From: CBDCMJ01 sp965218875
Lineage (GTDB): Bacteria > Chloroflexota > Dehalococcoidia > Lucifugimonadales > UBA3495
Assembly: GCA_965218875.1 (NCBI GenBank)
Contig: OZ244707.1
Location: forward strand, 2,108,001-2,172,000
DNA: 64,000 bases
Direction: 5' to 3'
A model generated the notes under the pieces. That model searched no databases. It worked only from the letters and a program-made list of their open reading frames with translations, and was not told the DNA's origin. Both the position numbers and the translations under genes were made by a program. Positions 53,801-60,892 of the stretch are shown here, one piece after another (position 1 is the first letter of the stretch; the number at the start of each line of letters is the position of its first letter).

Positions 53801-54058
53801 GCACGCCACCTGCACAAGCATCTGTGGAAGCTGGCCATCCCGAAGTTCGACCCGGCGCAGGAGTTGCACGTCGCTATCTCCGAGGCTGGGGCAACGGCGG
53901 CAACCGAGGCGGGGAAGAAGTTGGAGAAACTCAGGGAGCAGTGGGGCGACAAGCTGACCGTAACCATCGTCCGCCGGGAGCTGCGACGGTGGCTGCGCAC
54001 GTCGAGTGAGGGCAAGGCCGTGGAGACCGCCGTGGGCCGGCTGCTGGCGGGCGAGTAG
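50861..54058 (+). CDS. Type IIG restriction-modification enzyme
   Basis: 1065 residues in one chain. The N-terminal nuclease has a PD-(D/E)xK-like site: Asp66 in VDLTALD and Glu75-x-Lys77 in FIEFKRR. A helical linker follows. The gamma-class N6-adenine methyltransferase has motif I DPACGSGTF (about 378) and motif IV NPPW (about 582). The region after about 650 would hold the target-recognition domain, and KGLFGARHLHKHLWKLAIP is a typical conserved end. Such enzymes cut and methylate with one polypeptide. ATG 50861 fits the domain start better than GTG 50774. No separate specificity gene is needed. It follows repeat-variable coiled-coil genes and truncates a TPP-enzyme gene, which suggests acquisition. 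Confidence 0.88.
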   Translation: MTPHIDLADPKYRNAAAQVLWRHDNFEAEANITSAVRDFLILTGLARSEEIVEENPPSDASRRAVDLTALDTFIEFKRRIGTTPGGEPDPENVRQLDEYLAQSAGQGRVRMGVLTDGRRWLLRWPGAGEVKLTRPYAFTLGDPEGWLPLYEWLRDFALVSLEDVSPDREGIAGHFGPDSPSYQRDIAALGSLYRENAWMDTIRVKRRLWYDLLRTALGEIAYSTEGRSDSDGAPPGRITVDTEEMDDLFVRHTYLGAVTGMVVQASFGIDIRGLAATDPADLLQGRELYSATGLKGVLESDFFAWPNEVGGNPLLQTLARRVARFNWAEAPPETGAILYETVIPPDERRRLGEYYTPAWLARTMVSELVTDPLNQRVLDPACGSGTFVAEAVAHFIAAAGATNWEPKEVLDRLRDAVAGIDVHPVAVHLARTAWTLAARPAIDAAGAAGYDASLSIPVYLGDALQLRFRTGDLFAENEITIQARDEENTELVFPVSLVERAEDFDALMGDVSAYIEQGDDPLLALDDNHVNGPAERQTMTKTIEAMQGLHHEGRDHIWAYYTRNMVRPVALSRSKVDVVIGNPPWINYNQTADILRTELEGLSRRRYGIWAGGRYATHQDVAGLFFARSVDLYLKDGGVIGFVLPHSALQAGQYSKWRSGKWQSPPLGKGKKRAPAYTLSVMFDHKRAWDLEQLDPNTFFPMASCVVFARSTGRSGISAPLAGQVERWRGKTGSGHIRREPAGITDTEAPGGSPYAGLSRNGATIFPRVLFFVNETENTAIVQAAPTVTVNPRRGSLDKAPWKDLDLTAITGQTVEDRHLFDVHLGETVAPYVALEPLKALLPMKRGDTGIPTGSGPGGIRLGGLERRMRERWQTVSALWQANKAPVNQLNLLGQLDYLHKLSSQLEWQSNPEGRPVRLVYTSSGQPTAAILYHDTDLVENVLFWVTCKDADEANYLLAIINSTALYDAVFGIMPKGLFGARHLHKHLWKLAIPKFDPAQELHVAISEAGATAATEAGKKLEKLREQWGDKLTVTIVRRELRRWLRTSSEGKAVETAVGRLLAGE

Positions 54059-54077
54059 GAGCGCTGAGGGCGGCGTC

Positions 54078-54654
54078 TCAGGACCAGATGCCGGACTGGT
54101 TCAGGACTTCGTGTATGGCCCCGAAGCTCTTGCCGATCTGGCCCTGGGGGATCTGGTCGGCTATGAGAAGCACGGGCAAGGAGCGAGCGTACGCGGTGGC
54201 CAAGCCGGAGGCGGCGTTGTAAACACCCGTGCCCGGCACCACCAGGGCGACCCCGGGCTTGCCTGACGCGCGAGAATAACCGTCGGCCATGTGCGTCGCG
54301 CCCGCTTCGTGGCGGGTCGTGATCATGCGGATGCCCGGCTCGTCACGAAGCGCGACGATGGTCCCGCAGGGTCATTCAATTGTTGGCCTGGAACTGCGCC
54401 GCTGCCTCCATGTCATTCCGAAACGGAGCATGGCGGAGTGAGGAATCTCAAGTCGCTATTGGGAGCCAGGGTGGGTTGATCAGAAGATTTTTAGATTCCT
54501 CGCCCGCCGTGGCGGACTCGGAATGACATTTGGGGACAATTGAATGACCCTGGATGGGCCCGGACATGTGTATCCCTCCGATGCCGAACACAGCTTCAAC
54601 GCCTTCCCGCACCAGTGACTTCACGAGGGCTTCGCCCCCACTCATCTTGGCCAT
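54078..54654 (-). pseudogene. TPP-dependent enzyme (acetolactate-synthase-like) fragment split by a MITE
   Basis: From ATG 54654 the N-terminus reads AKMSGGEALVKSLVREGVEAVFGIGGIHMSGPIQ and then enters the element at 54552-54367. Beyond it the same protein resumes as TIVALRDEPGIRMITTRHEAGATHMADGYSRASGKPGVALVVPGTGVYNAASGLATAYARSLPVLLIADQIP, with the conserved Glu (HEAGA) that activates TPP. It stops at 54078 after QSGIWS, about a quarter of a normal ~550-residue enzyme, just where the restriction enzyme gene ends. It is therefore dead twice over. Confidence 0.88.
54367..54552. repeat. 186-bp MITE with perfect 17-bp inverted ends
   Basis: CAGGGTCATTCAATTGT (54367-54383) and ACAATTGAATGACCCTG (54536-54552). 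The interior carries the TGTCATTCCGAAACGG...GAGGAATCTCAAG module and its mirror GATTCCTCGCCCGCC...GGAATGACA, so the whole element can fold into a long hairpin. It disrupts the TPP-enzyme gene. No clear target duplication is visible. Confidence 0.9.
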
Positions 54655-54726
54655 GGGTCATATGTCCCATCTATAGAATCTGTAAGTTTCCTTTGTCACC
54701 TGTTGCATCGCACCAGCGGCGCCGGA

Positions 54727-55128
54727 CTACTCGCCGAATGCCGAAAGTGCGCCGGCCCGGGTTGCGTGGGCGGAGATAATCTTGTCGAAGCCGCTAACTT
54801 GGAATACTTCGCGGATCGACTCCTGGAGCGAGCATACGCTAAACTTCACCGCTCTCCCCTGTAGCTGGTGGCCGATAAGCAGGATAACCCTGAGACCGGC
54901 GCTGCTGATGTATGAGAGATGCTCCAGGTCCAAGACCAAGCCGGTGAGGTTGTCGACCGAGAGAGCTCCCAGGGCGTTTTGGAACTCAAGGGCATTGCGG
55001 CCGTCTACTCGGCCCTCGGCCATCAGGGCCAATATGCCGTCCATTTGCTTGCCTTGTATCGTCAAGCCCTCGATGTCGGCAACGTTCCAGGCGGTGTTCG
55101 CTTCGTTCTTCTCACCGTCAATTTCCAT
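54727..55128 (-). CDS. STAS domain anti-sigma factor antagonist
   Basis: 133 residues. The STAS core (GILALMAEGRVDGRNALEFQNALGAL, LVLDLEHLSYISSAGLRVILLIGHQL, FSVCSLQESIREVFQVSGFDKII) has the phosphorylatable Ser in YISSAGLR, as in SpoIIAA/RsbV. It would bind an anti-sigma or HPK-like kinase. No kinase or phosphatase partner is adjacent. ATG 55128 follows GAGAG. 55129-55350 contains no other gene. Confidence 0.85.
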   Translation of the reverse strand: MEIDGEKNEANTAWNVADIEGLTIQGKQMDGILALMAEGRVDGRNALEFQNALGALSVDNLTGLVLDLEHLSYISSAGLRVILLIGHQLQGRAVKFSVCSLQESIREVFQVSGFDKIISAHATRAGALSAFGE

Positions 55129-55350
55129 TCACAACTCTCTCATCAACGTGACGATCTCGAGCGTGCGGCCAAAGACGGGCTTTAGTCAGCATGGCAGACC
55201 CGATATCCGCTGACCCAGGCCCAGCCCGTCGATCTTATCTTCCATGCCGTGGCCTGGGTAACACCGGAGGCTCCGTGGATCGGTATCCCAAAGCCGTGGG
55301 ACTGCTGAATACCGGACCATAACAGGGCGCCGAAAAGTTCCCGGCAGGCT

Positions 55351-57837
55351 CTAGGACGCGAGGTGCCTTGGCGATAAATGGTAGTCTGGCGGCGTCACCT
55401 CGAAGTGGTGTGGGTTCCCTTTCTTCACCTGGCGCAGCCTCATCCTGACCAGCCGCAATTCATCGAATGAGTAATCGTCGCCAAGTGATTCCTTAACGGG
55501 CTTCAAGTATTCGCTGCTTACCTCTGCGAAGGCCTGCGCTATGCGCTCGTACCGTTGTAACTCGGGCATGAAGTGTGCAAGGTCGGGCCCGTTTTCTTCG
55601 TCGGCGAGCCGCTCCAAGTGGGTGAGCACGGTTTGTTCGGCGATGCCGCGCCGCTGGGCGATCTCAGCAATGGTGAGTCCTTCCCGCACCAAATGTAGTG
55701 TCAAGAGGTCTGATCGGCCATTCCGAGGGGTGAGTCCGGAGCGGCGCAGCCTTGACCCGATGGCGGAAGGTCGGCGGCCCAGCGCCGAAGCGATCTCGTC
55801 AACCGATTGCCCTGACTCGAAGAGGTCCCTGAGTCGCTGGTCTTCGCCGGGTGACCAAGGTTCGTAGGCCCGGGAATGAGGTGGGCGCGCCGTGTCCAAG
55901 TACGAATCGGACTCTGGCTCCCGGCGGGGATATCCCGGGTTTGGAGAGTCGCAGGCCTGCCCGGACGTCCCGTTGACCTCCGCCGGGGCCTCCGGCGACC
56001 CTTCCGCCTCGCCCCCGGTCTCCGCCAAGTGACTTGTGATGACGGCCAGGAATTGGTCCCCGAACTGCCGCGCCTTCGTCGCTCCTATTCCCTTGATCCG
56101 GCGCAGCGAGGCGTGGTCTCGGGGCATCATCCACGCCATCTGGCGGAGCACCGCGTCACCGAACACCACGAATGGAGGCGCGTCCAGCGCGTCAGCCAAC
56201 TCTTTGCGGAGCACGCGAAGCTTCTCGAACAACGCGGGATTGTGGATGGTGACCGGGTCTCCCTGCGGGGACGGGCTGCCGGCCTGTTTCACCAGGGTGA
56301 CGGGATGACTGTCCTTGAGGAAATCCCGGCCCCGAGGGGTCACCGACAGCGTCGGAAACGCCCCCGTCTCCCGGGCGATCAGACCCATGTCGATGAGCTG
56401 GTCCAGGACGTCGTTCAGCTCGTCCTTTGGCGTCGCCCGCGCGATGCCGTGGACGGACAGTTGGTCGTGTCCCAGTTCCAGCACGCGTCTCGAACGGCGG
56501 CCGAGCAGCACCTCCACGACGTGGTAGGCCCCGAACCTCTCCCCGGTCCGTATGACGGCGGACAGGACTTTCTGGGCCGTCTCCGTGCCGTCGAACGCGC
56601 TGCCGTCATAGCTTCGTTCTTCTCCCGCCAGGCATACGTCGCAAGCCCCGCAGTTCCCCTCCCGCCACTCCTCGCCGAAGTATTCCAGGAGGAATCCCCG
56701 CCGGCAGGACTTCGCGCTGCCGTATTCGATCATCTTGGCGAGCTTGGCCCTGGCGTTGGCGCGCTCCGCGTCGTCCTCTATCTGGTCGATGAAGTAGTCC
56801 TGCTTCATCTTGTCCCGGTAGGAGAAGAACAGGACGCACTCGCTGGGCAGGCCGTCGCGCCCGGCCCTCCCGGTTTCCTGGTAGTAGCCCTCGATGGTCT
56901 TGGGCAGGTCGTAGTGCACGACCAGACGTATGTTGGGCTTGTCCACCCCCATGCCGAAGGCTATGGTGGCCGTGATGACCGGGACCTCGTCGCTGAGGAA
57001 TCGTTCTTGGGTATCCCGGCGCACCCGGTCCTCCAACCCGGCGTGATAGGGGAGCACGCTGAACCCCCGGCTGGACAGGCTGGAGGCGAGGTCTTCAGTA
57101 TCCTGCCGGGAGAAGCAATAGACGATGGCCGAGCCGCCTTCGTTCCTCCGGAGTAGGTCTGCGAGGGCCTCCAAGGTCCTCCGCTTAGGTCTCACGCTAT
57201 AGGTCAGGTTGGGCCGGTTGAAGCTGGCGACGAACCGGGCGGCGCGGGTCATTCTCAGCTGATAGAGGATGTCTTCGCGGACCCTCTCGGTGGCCGTCGC
57301 CGTGAGCGCGATCATCGGGGTGTCCGGGAACTCGTCCCGGAGCGTCTGGAGGTTGCGGTAGTCGGGTCTGAAATCGTGGCCCCACTCCGAAATGCAATGG
57401 GCCTCGTCGATGGCAATCAGGCCCAGCTTCGAGGCACGCAGGAAGTCGTTGAACCGCTGCGTAACCAGCCGCTCGGGCGCCACGTAGAGGATGTCCAGGC
57501 GACCGTGATACGCGTCCGCCTGCACGCGCCGCACATCGGAGTATGTCATGGCGCTGTTGATGAAGGCCGCCCTGATCCCCTTGGACGTGAGTGCGTCGAC
57601 CTGGTCCTTCATCAGGGCGATCAACGGCGAGACCACGAGGGTCAATCCGTCGAGAAGCAGCGCGGGAAGCTGGTAGCAGATGGACTTCCCGCTTCCCGTC
57701 GGCATCAGAACGAGCGAGTCGCGCCGGGAGAGCACGTTCTCGATGACCTCTTCCTGCATGGGTAGGAAGCCGTCATGGCCAAAGCGCCGCTTCAGAACAT
57801 CCGATGGTCCGGAATTGGTCTCCGTAGATTCCTGCAT
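55351..57837 (-). CDS. recQ: RecQ-type DNA helicase with extra C-terminal HTH domains
   Basis: 828 residues. The helicase core has LMPTGSGKSICYQLP (Walker A), IDEAHCISEWGHDFRPDY (motif II and aromatic loop) and QETGRAGRDGLPS (motif VI). The RQC domain has the zinc Cys set in CRRGFLLEYFGEEWREGNCGACDVC and a winged helix. An HRDC domain follows (LRVLRKELADALDAPPFVVFGDAVLRQMAWMMPRDHASLRRIKGIGATKARQFG). After a linker come a SANT/Myb-like segment (WSPGEDQRLRDLFESGQSVDEIASALGRRPSAIGSRLRRSGL) and an HTH_40-like helix set (LHLVREGLTIAEIAQRRGIAEQTVLTHLERL). It unwinds forks and recombination intermediates. ATG 57837 follows GGGGAAC. Confidence 0.93.
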   Translation of the reverse strand: MQESTETNSGPSDVLKRRFGHDGFLPMQEEVIENVLSRRDSLVLMPTGSGKSICYQLPALLLDGLTLVVSPLIALMKDQVDALTSKGIRAAFINSAMTYSDVRRVQADAYHGRLDILYVAPERLVTQRFNDFLRASKLGLIAIDEAHCISEWGHDFRPDYRNLQTLRDEFPDTPMIALTATATERVREDILYQLRMTRAARFVASFNRPNLTYSVRPKRRTLEALADLLRRNEGGSAIVYCFSRQDTEDLASSLSSRGFSVLPYHAGLEDRVRRDTQERFLSDEVPVITATIAFGMGVDKPNIRLVVHYDLPKTIEGYYQETGRAGRDGLPSECVLFFSYRDKMKQDYFIDQIEDDAERANARAKLAKMIEYGSAKSCRRGFLLEYFGEEWREGNCGACDVCLAGEERSYDGSAFDGTETAQKVLSAVIRTGERFGAYHVVEVLLGRRSRRVLELGHDQLSVHGIARATPKDELNDVLDQLIDMGLIARETGAFPTLSVTPRGRDFLKDSHPVTLVKQAGSPSPQGDPVTIHNPALFEKLRVLRKELADALDAPPFVVFGDAVLRQMAWMMPRDHASLRRIKGIGATKARQFGDQFLAVITSHLAETGGEAEGSPEAPAEVNGTSGQACDSPNPGYPRREPESDSYLDTARPPHSRAYEPWSPGEDQRLRDLFESGQSVDEIASALGRRPSAIGSRLRRSGLTPRNGRSDLLTLHLVREGLTIAEIAQRRGIAEQTVLTHLERLADEENGPDLAHFMPELQRYERIAQAFAEVSSEYLKPVKESLGDDYSFDELRLVRMRLRQVKKGNPHHFEVTPPDYHLSPRHLAS

Positions 57838-57851
57838 CGTTGCCTGTTCCC

Positions 57852-58043
57852 CAGCGTCATTTGATTGTCGGCCTTTAAACCTTGCCGTTCTGATAAACCT
57901 TGTCATTCTGAGCGTAGCGAAGAATCTCAGCTACGGCGGAGAGACCCTTCACTTCGTTCAGGGTGACAACCAAAAGACCCTGGTCGTTCAGGGTGGCAAC
58001 CAAAAGGCCCTGGTCGTTCAGGGTGACAGCCAAAAGGCCCTGG
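57852..58043. repeat. MITE-like element with 30-bp amplified right end
   Basis: Left end CAGCGTCATTTGATTGT (57852-57868). Right end ACAACCAAAAGACCCTG (57966-57982), after which a 30-bp unit starting TCGTTCAGGGTG is present in three copies (57954, 57984 and 58014). The interior has TCATTCTGAGCGTAGCGAAG. It lies 15 bp upstream of the recQ start, so it may affect recQ expression. Confidence 0.65.
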
Positions 58044-58230
58044 CCTGTTTCCCGGCAGCGGCCAAACAGCAAGCCGAAGGCACCCCGAAACTACCCTCGG
58101 CTTGCCCTGGAACTATTCCGGAGTTGCCCCGGAACTGCGCCGGAGTTGCCGAAGAAGTCCGTCATTGCGGACCTTCTATTGAGCGTCACGGAAGTGGGTA
58201 GGCGTGATCACTCTTGGGGCCCTGGCGCCC

Positions 58231-58533
58231 CTAAGTATCGGGGCTGGCCCTGCCGCGGCGGCGCGGCGCCGGGGCGCTGTCCTCTTCCCAGAAGAAGACC
58301 ACGTTCCCTTGCCGCTTTACGGCGAGGCTCTTGCCCAGCAGCTGGGCGGCGGCGCCGAGGCGGCGGCGAAGGGAGGCCGTGGTTTCGCCTACCGCCGGGG
58401 TGAGCTTGGCCGCGCGGCCAGGTTCCAGTTGGTTGATGTAGTCCATGTACTGGCGCATTATCGCGCCGCTCTTTCCCGATAGGGACAGTTCAAGCTGTGC
58501 GTCCTGGAGTGAAACAACTTCAAGTGTAGGCAC
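58231..58533 (-). CDS. Small conserved protein of unknown function
   Basis: 100 residues. GRAAKLTPAVGETTASLRRRLGAAAQLLGKSLAVKRQGNVVFFWEED is a pattern I know from short unassigned proteins in actinobacteria and Chloroflexota. The N-terminus is SLQDAQLELSLSGKSGAIMRQYMDYINQLE. It is soluble. GTG 58533 follows GGAGG at long spacing. Upstream on this strand TTGTAG-N18-TATGAT (58600 to 58571) could be its promoter. Confidence 0.55.
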   Translation of the reverse strand: MPTLEVVSLQDAQLELSLSGKSGAIMRQYMDYINQLEPGRAAKLTPAVGETTASLRRRLGAAAQLLGKSLAVKRQGNVVFFWEEDSAPAPRRRGRASPDT

Positions 58534-58614
58534 GTCTGCTAGAATCCTCCTGTCAAGTTAGGCGAGAAGTATCATAGACTGAAGTTGTCCATTGCTACAA
58601 GTGCAGGGGCGTCA

Positions 58615-58863
58615 CAGGGCCCTTGAATTGTCACTCTAGAAGGACGCAGCAACCGCCGCTTTCCTGTGATTCGGACCCGGACTGCCTGCCATTCCTGATC
58701 CGGTCGGCCTGTCATTCAGACCGGGCTTCACTGTCATTCCGAACCCGTCGGAAGCGGGTGAGGAATCTCCAGCCGCTATTAGGAGCCAAGGCGAGTCGAC
58801 CAGAGGCATTATAGATTCCTCGCTGCACTCGGAATGGAATTTGCTAACAATTAAATGACCCTG
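58615..58863. repeat. MITE-like element of the CAGGGTCATT family
   Basis: Left end CAGGGCCCTTGAATTGT (58615-58631), right end ACAATTAAATGACCCTG (58847-58863). The interior holds TGTCATTCCGAACCCGTCGG...GAGGAATCTCCAG and the reversed module near 58815. 58864-59000 contains nothing else recognised. Confidence 0.7.
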
Positions 58864-59003
58864 GGGGTGTGCGTACTTGGGTATCCCAACAGTCCCATAG
58901 GTCTGCTGAATCCGCTCGCCGGAAGACCGCCGGACCATGAACGGACGGTCTTTATACAAACTCGGGACAGGCGGGACTACCGGCAACTGAAAGACCTTAA
59001 ATG

Positions 59004-59034
59004 AAAAAGGCGCGGGTCAACCCCGCGCCTTTTT
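59004..59034 (-). terminator. groEL terminator
   Basis: AAAAAGGCGCGGG (59004-59016) pairs with CCCGCGCCTTTTT (59022-59034). Read on the minus strand the stem ends in a U-tract, 17 bp after the groEL stop. It is symmetric, so it could act in both directions. Confidence 0.85.
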
Positions 59035-59050
59035 CGCCGGCTAATCCGGG

Positions 59051-60658
59051 CTAGATGTTGTGGACGTGGTCGTGCTCCGGCTCGTGCTTTTCGTCGGTGA
59101 TCAAAGAGCGCGTAGTCAGGACCATGCCCGCCACGCTGCCGGCGTTTTCCAGCGCCGTCCGGCAGACCTTCGCCGGGTCGATGATCCCCTTGTCCATCAT
59201 GTCGCCGAACTCGTTGCGCTGGGCGTCGAAGCCGAAGTTGGGGTCGTCCGAATTGCGCACCGTGTTCAGCAGCACCGGGCCATCCCTGCCGGCGTTGGCG
59301 CCGATGATGCGTATCGGCTCCTCCACCGCCTGCCGCACGATGTCCTTGGCGGTGGCCTCGTTGGCGGGCAGCGCCAGCGACTCCAGGGCGGGCAGGCAGC
59401 GAATGAAGGCCACGCCGCCTCCGGGCACTATGCCCTCCTCCACGGCGGCCCTGGTTGCCGACAGGGCGTCTTCAACCCGCTGCTTCCGCTCCCGGAGCTC
59501 CGGGCTGGTGTTGGCCCCCACTTTGATCACCGCCACCCCTCCGGCCAGCCGGGCCAGCCGCTCTTCCAACCGCTCTTTCTCGTAGGATGAGGTCGCTTCC
59601 TCCACTTGAAGCCGGATCTGTTCCTCCCTCGCTTTGATCAGCTCGGGCGAACCCCGTCCCTCCACGATGACGGTCTTGTCCTTGGTGGACTCCACCCTCC
59701 GGGCCCGGCCCAAATCGGCCACTGTGGCCGAGTCCAGCCTGCGCCCCTGGTCTTCCGAGAGCACCTGCCCACCGGTGAGGATGGCGATATCTTCCACCAT
59801 CTGCTTCCGGCGGTCGCCAAAACCGGGTGCCTTCACCGCCACGCAGTTGAGGCCGCCTCGCAGCTTGTTGACCACCAGCACGGCCAGGGCCTCGCTGTCC
59901 ACGTCCTCGGCGATGACCACCAGGTTTGGGGACACCTGGATGGCTTTCTCCATGATGGGCACCAACTCGGACGCCGAGGATATCTTTCTGTCGGTCAAGA
60001 GGATCAGGGGGTCTTCGATATGGGTCTCCATGCGGTCCCGGTTGGTGACGAAGTAGGGGCTGACGTACCCCCGGTCGAAGTTCATGCCGTCCACGAACTG
60101 GACCTCGGTGCTGGCGGTCTTGCTCTCCTCGATGGTGACGACGCCGTCGGCTCCAACCCGGTCCAGAACGCCGGCCAGCATCTCGCCGATCTCGGTATCG
60201 TTGGCGGATATGGAACCCACCTGGGACATCTGTTCCCGGCCTTCCACGGTGGTGGACAGCTTCTTCAACTCCTCCACCAGGAAAGAGACGCACTTGTCTA
60301 TTCCCCGCTTCAGCGCCATGGGGTCCTGTCCCGCGGCCACGTTCTTCATGCCCTCGCGTATCATGATCTGGGCCAGTACCGTGGCTGTAGTGGTCCCGTC
60401 CCCCGCGGCGTCGTTGGTCTTGTTGGCCACCTCCTGGATGATTTGGGCCCCGATATTCTCGAAGTTGTTGGGGAGCTCCACCTCTTTGGCGATGAGCACC
60501 CCGTCGTTGGTGATGGTGGGAGCCCCCCACTTCTTGGCCAGGATCACGTTCTTGCCCTTCGGCCCCAGGGTCAAGCGCACCGCGTTGGCAACTTTGTCGA
60601 TGCCCTGCATCAACGAAGCGCGGGCCTCTTCATCCATTTCGATCATTTTCGCCGGCAT
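59051..60658 (-). CDS. groL: Chaperonin GroEL
   Basis: 535 residues of the 60-kDa chaperonin: GPKGKNVILAKKWGAPTITNDGV, NDAAGDGTTTATVLAQ (ATP site Asp), VKAPGFGDRRKQMVEDIAILTGGQ, VEDALSATRAAVEEGIVPGGGVA and DPAKVCRTALENAGSVAGMVLTT. The C-terminus ends EHDHVHNI instead of the usual GGM-rich tail. No groES is adjacent. AGGAGGAAAG precedes ATG 60658. Promoter at 60805-60833; no CIRCE operator was found, so HrcA control is unlikely here. Confidence 0.97.
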   Translation of the reverse strand: MPAKMIEMDEEARASLMQGIDKVANAVRLTLGPKGKNVILAKKWGAPTITNDGVLIAKEVELPNNFENIGAQIIQEVANKTNDAAGDGTTTATVLAQIMIREGMKNVAAGQDPMALKRGIDKCVSFLVEELKKLSTTVEGREQMSQVGSISANDTEIGEMLAGVLDRVGADGVVTIEESKTASTEVQFVDGMNFDRGYVSPYFVTNRDRMETHIEDPLILLTDRKISSASELVPIMEKAIQVSPNLVVIAEDVDSEALAVLVVNKLRGGLNCVAVKAPGFGDRRKQMVEDIAILTGGQVLSEDQGRRLDSATVADLGRARRVESTKDKTVIVEGRGSPELIKAREEQIRLQVEEATSSYEKERLEERLARLAGGVAVIKVGANTSPELRERKQRVEDALSATRAAVEEGIVPGGGVAFIRCLPALESLALPANEATAKDIVRQAVEEPIRIIGANAGRDGPVLLNTVRNSDDPNFGFDAQRNEFGDMMDKGIIDPAKVCRTALENAGSVAGMVLTTRSLITDEKHEPEHDHVHNI

Positions 60659-60804
60659 GTCGATCTTTCCTCCTATGTTCGCTAGCGTAGACCTGGCGCC
60701 CCCAACCTTCCCGGCGTGGGGGCAGCCGGCCAGGGCTTGCATTCCGGGACGGAGCGCCGTTGCGCCCGCGCAGGGGCCGGCAGGCGCCCGTCAACCCGAT
60801 AACT

Positions 60805-60833
60805 AGGATAATTGGCGGTGTGCCGTCGGTCAA
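60805..60833 (-). promoter_or_regulatory. groEL promoter
   Basis: On the minus strand: TTGACC (60833-60828), 17-bp spacer, TATCCT (60810-60805). The leader is about 140 nt to the start at 60658. It contains no TTAGCACTC-type inverted repeat. Confidence 0.6.
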
Positions 60834-60892
60834 GACGCGCGAGGGGCAGCGCCTTGGGGTAATCCCGCGGGCGCCGTGTTAGACTGCCGTCG

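Noticed and set aside
60854..60885. Leaderless promoter for the EndoQ-like gene
   Set aside because: TTGGGG and TAGACT are 20 bp apart and weak, so the promoter is not listed although the lack of a ribosome site is noted.
60659..60892. CIRCE/HrcA operator upstream of groEL
   Set aside because: No TTAGCACTC-N9-GAGTGCTAA inverted repeat could be found in the leader or promoter.
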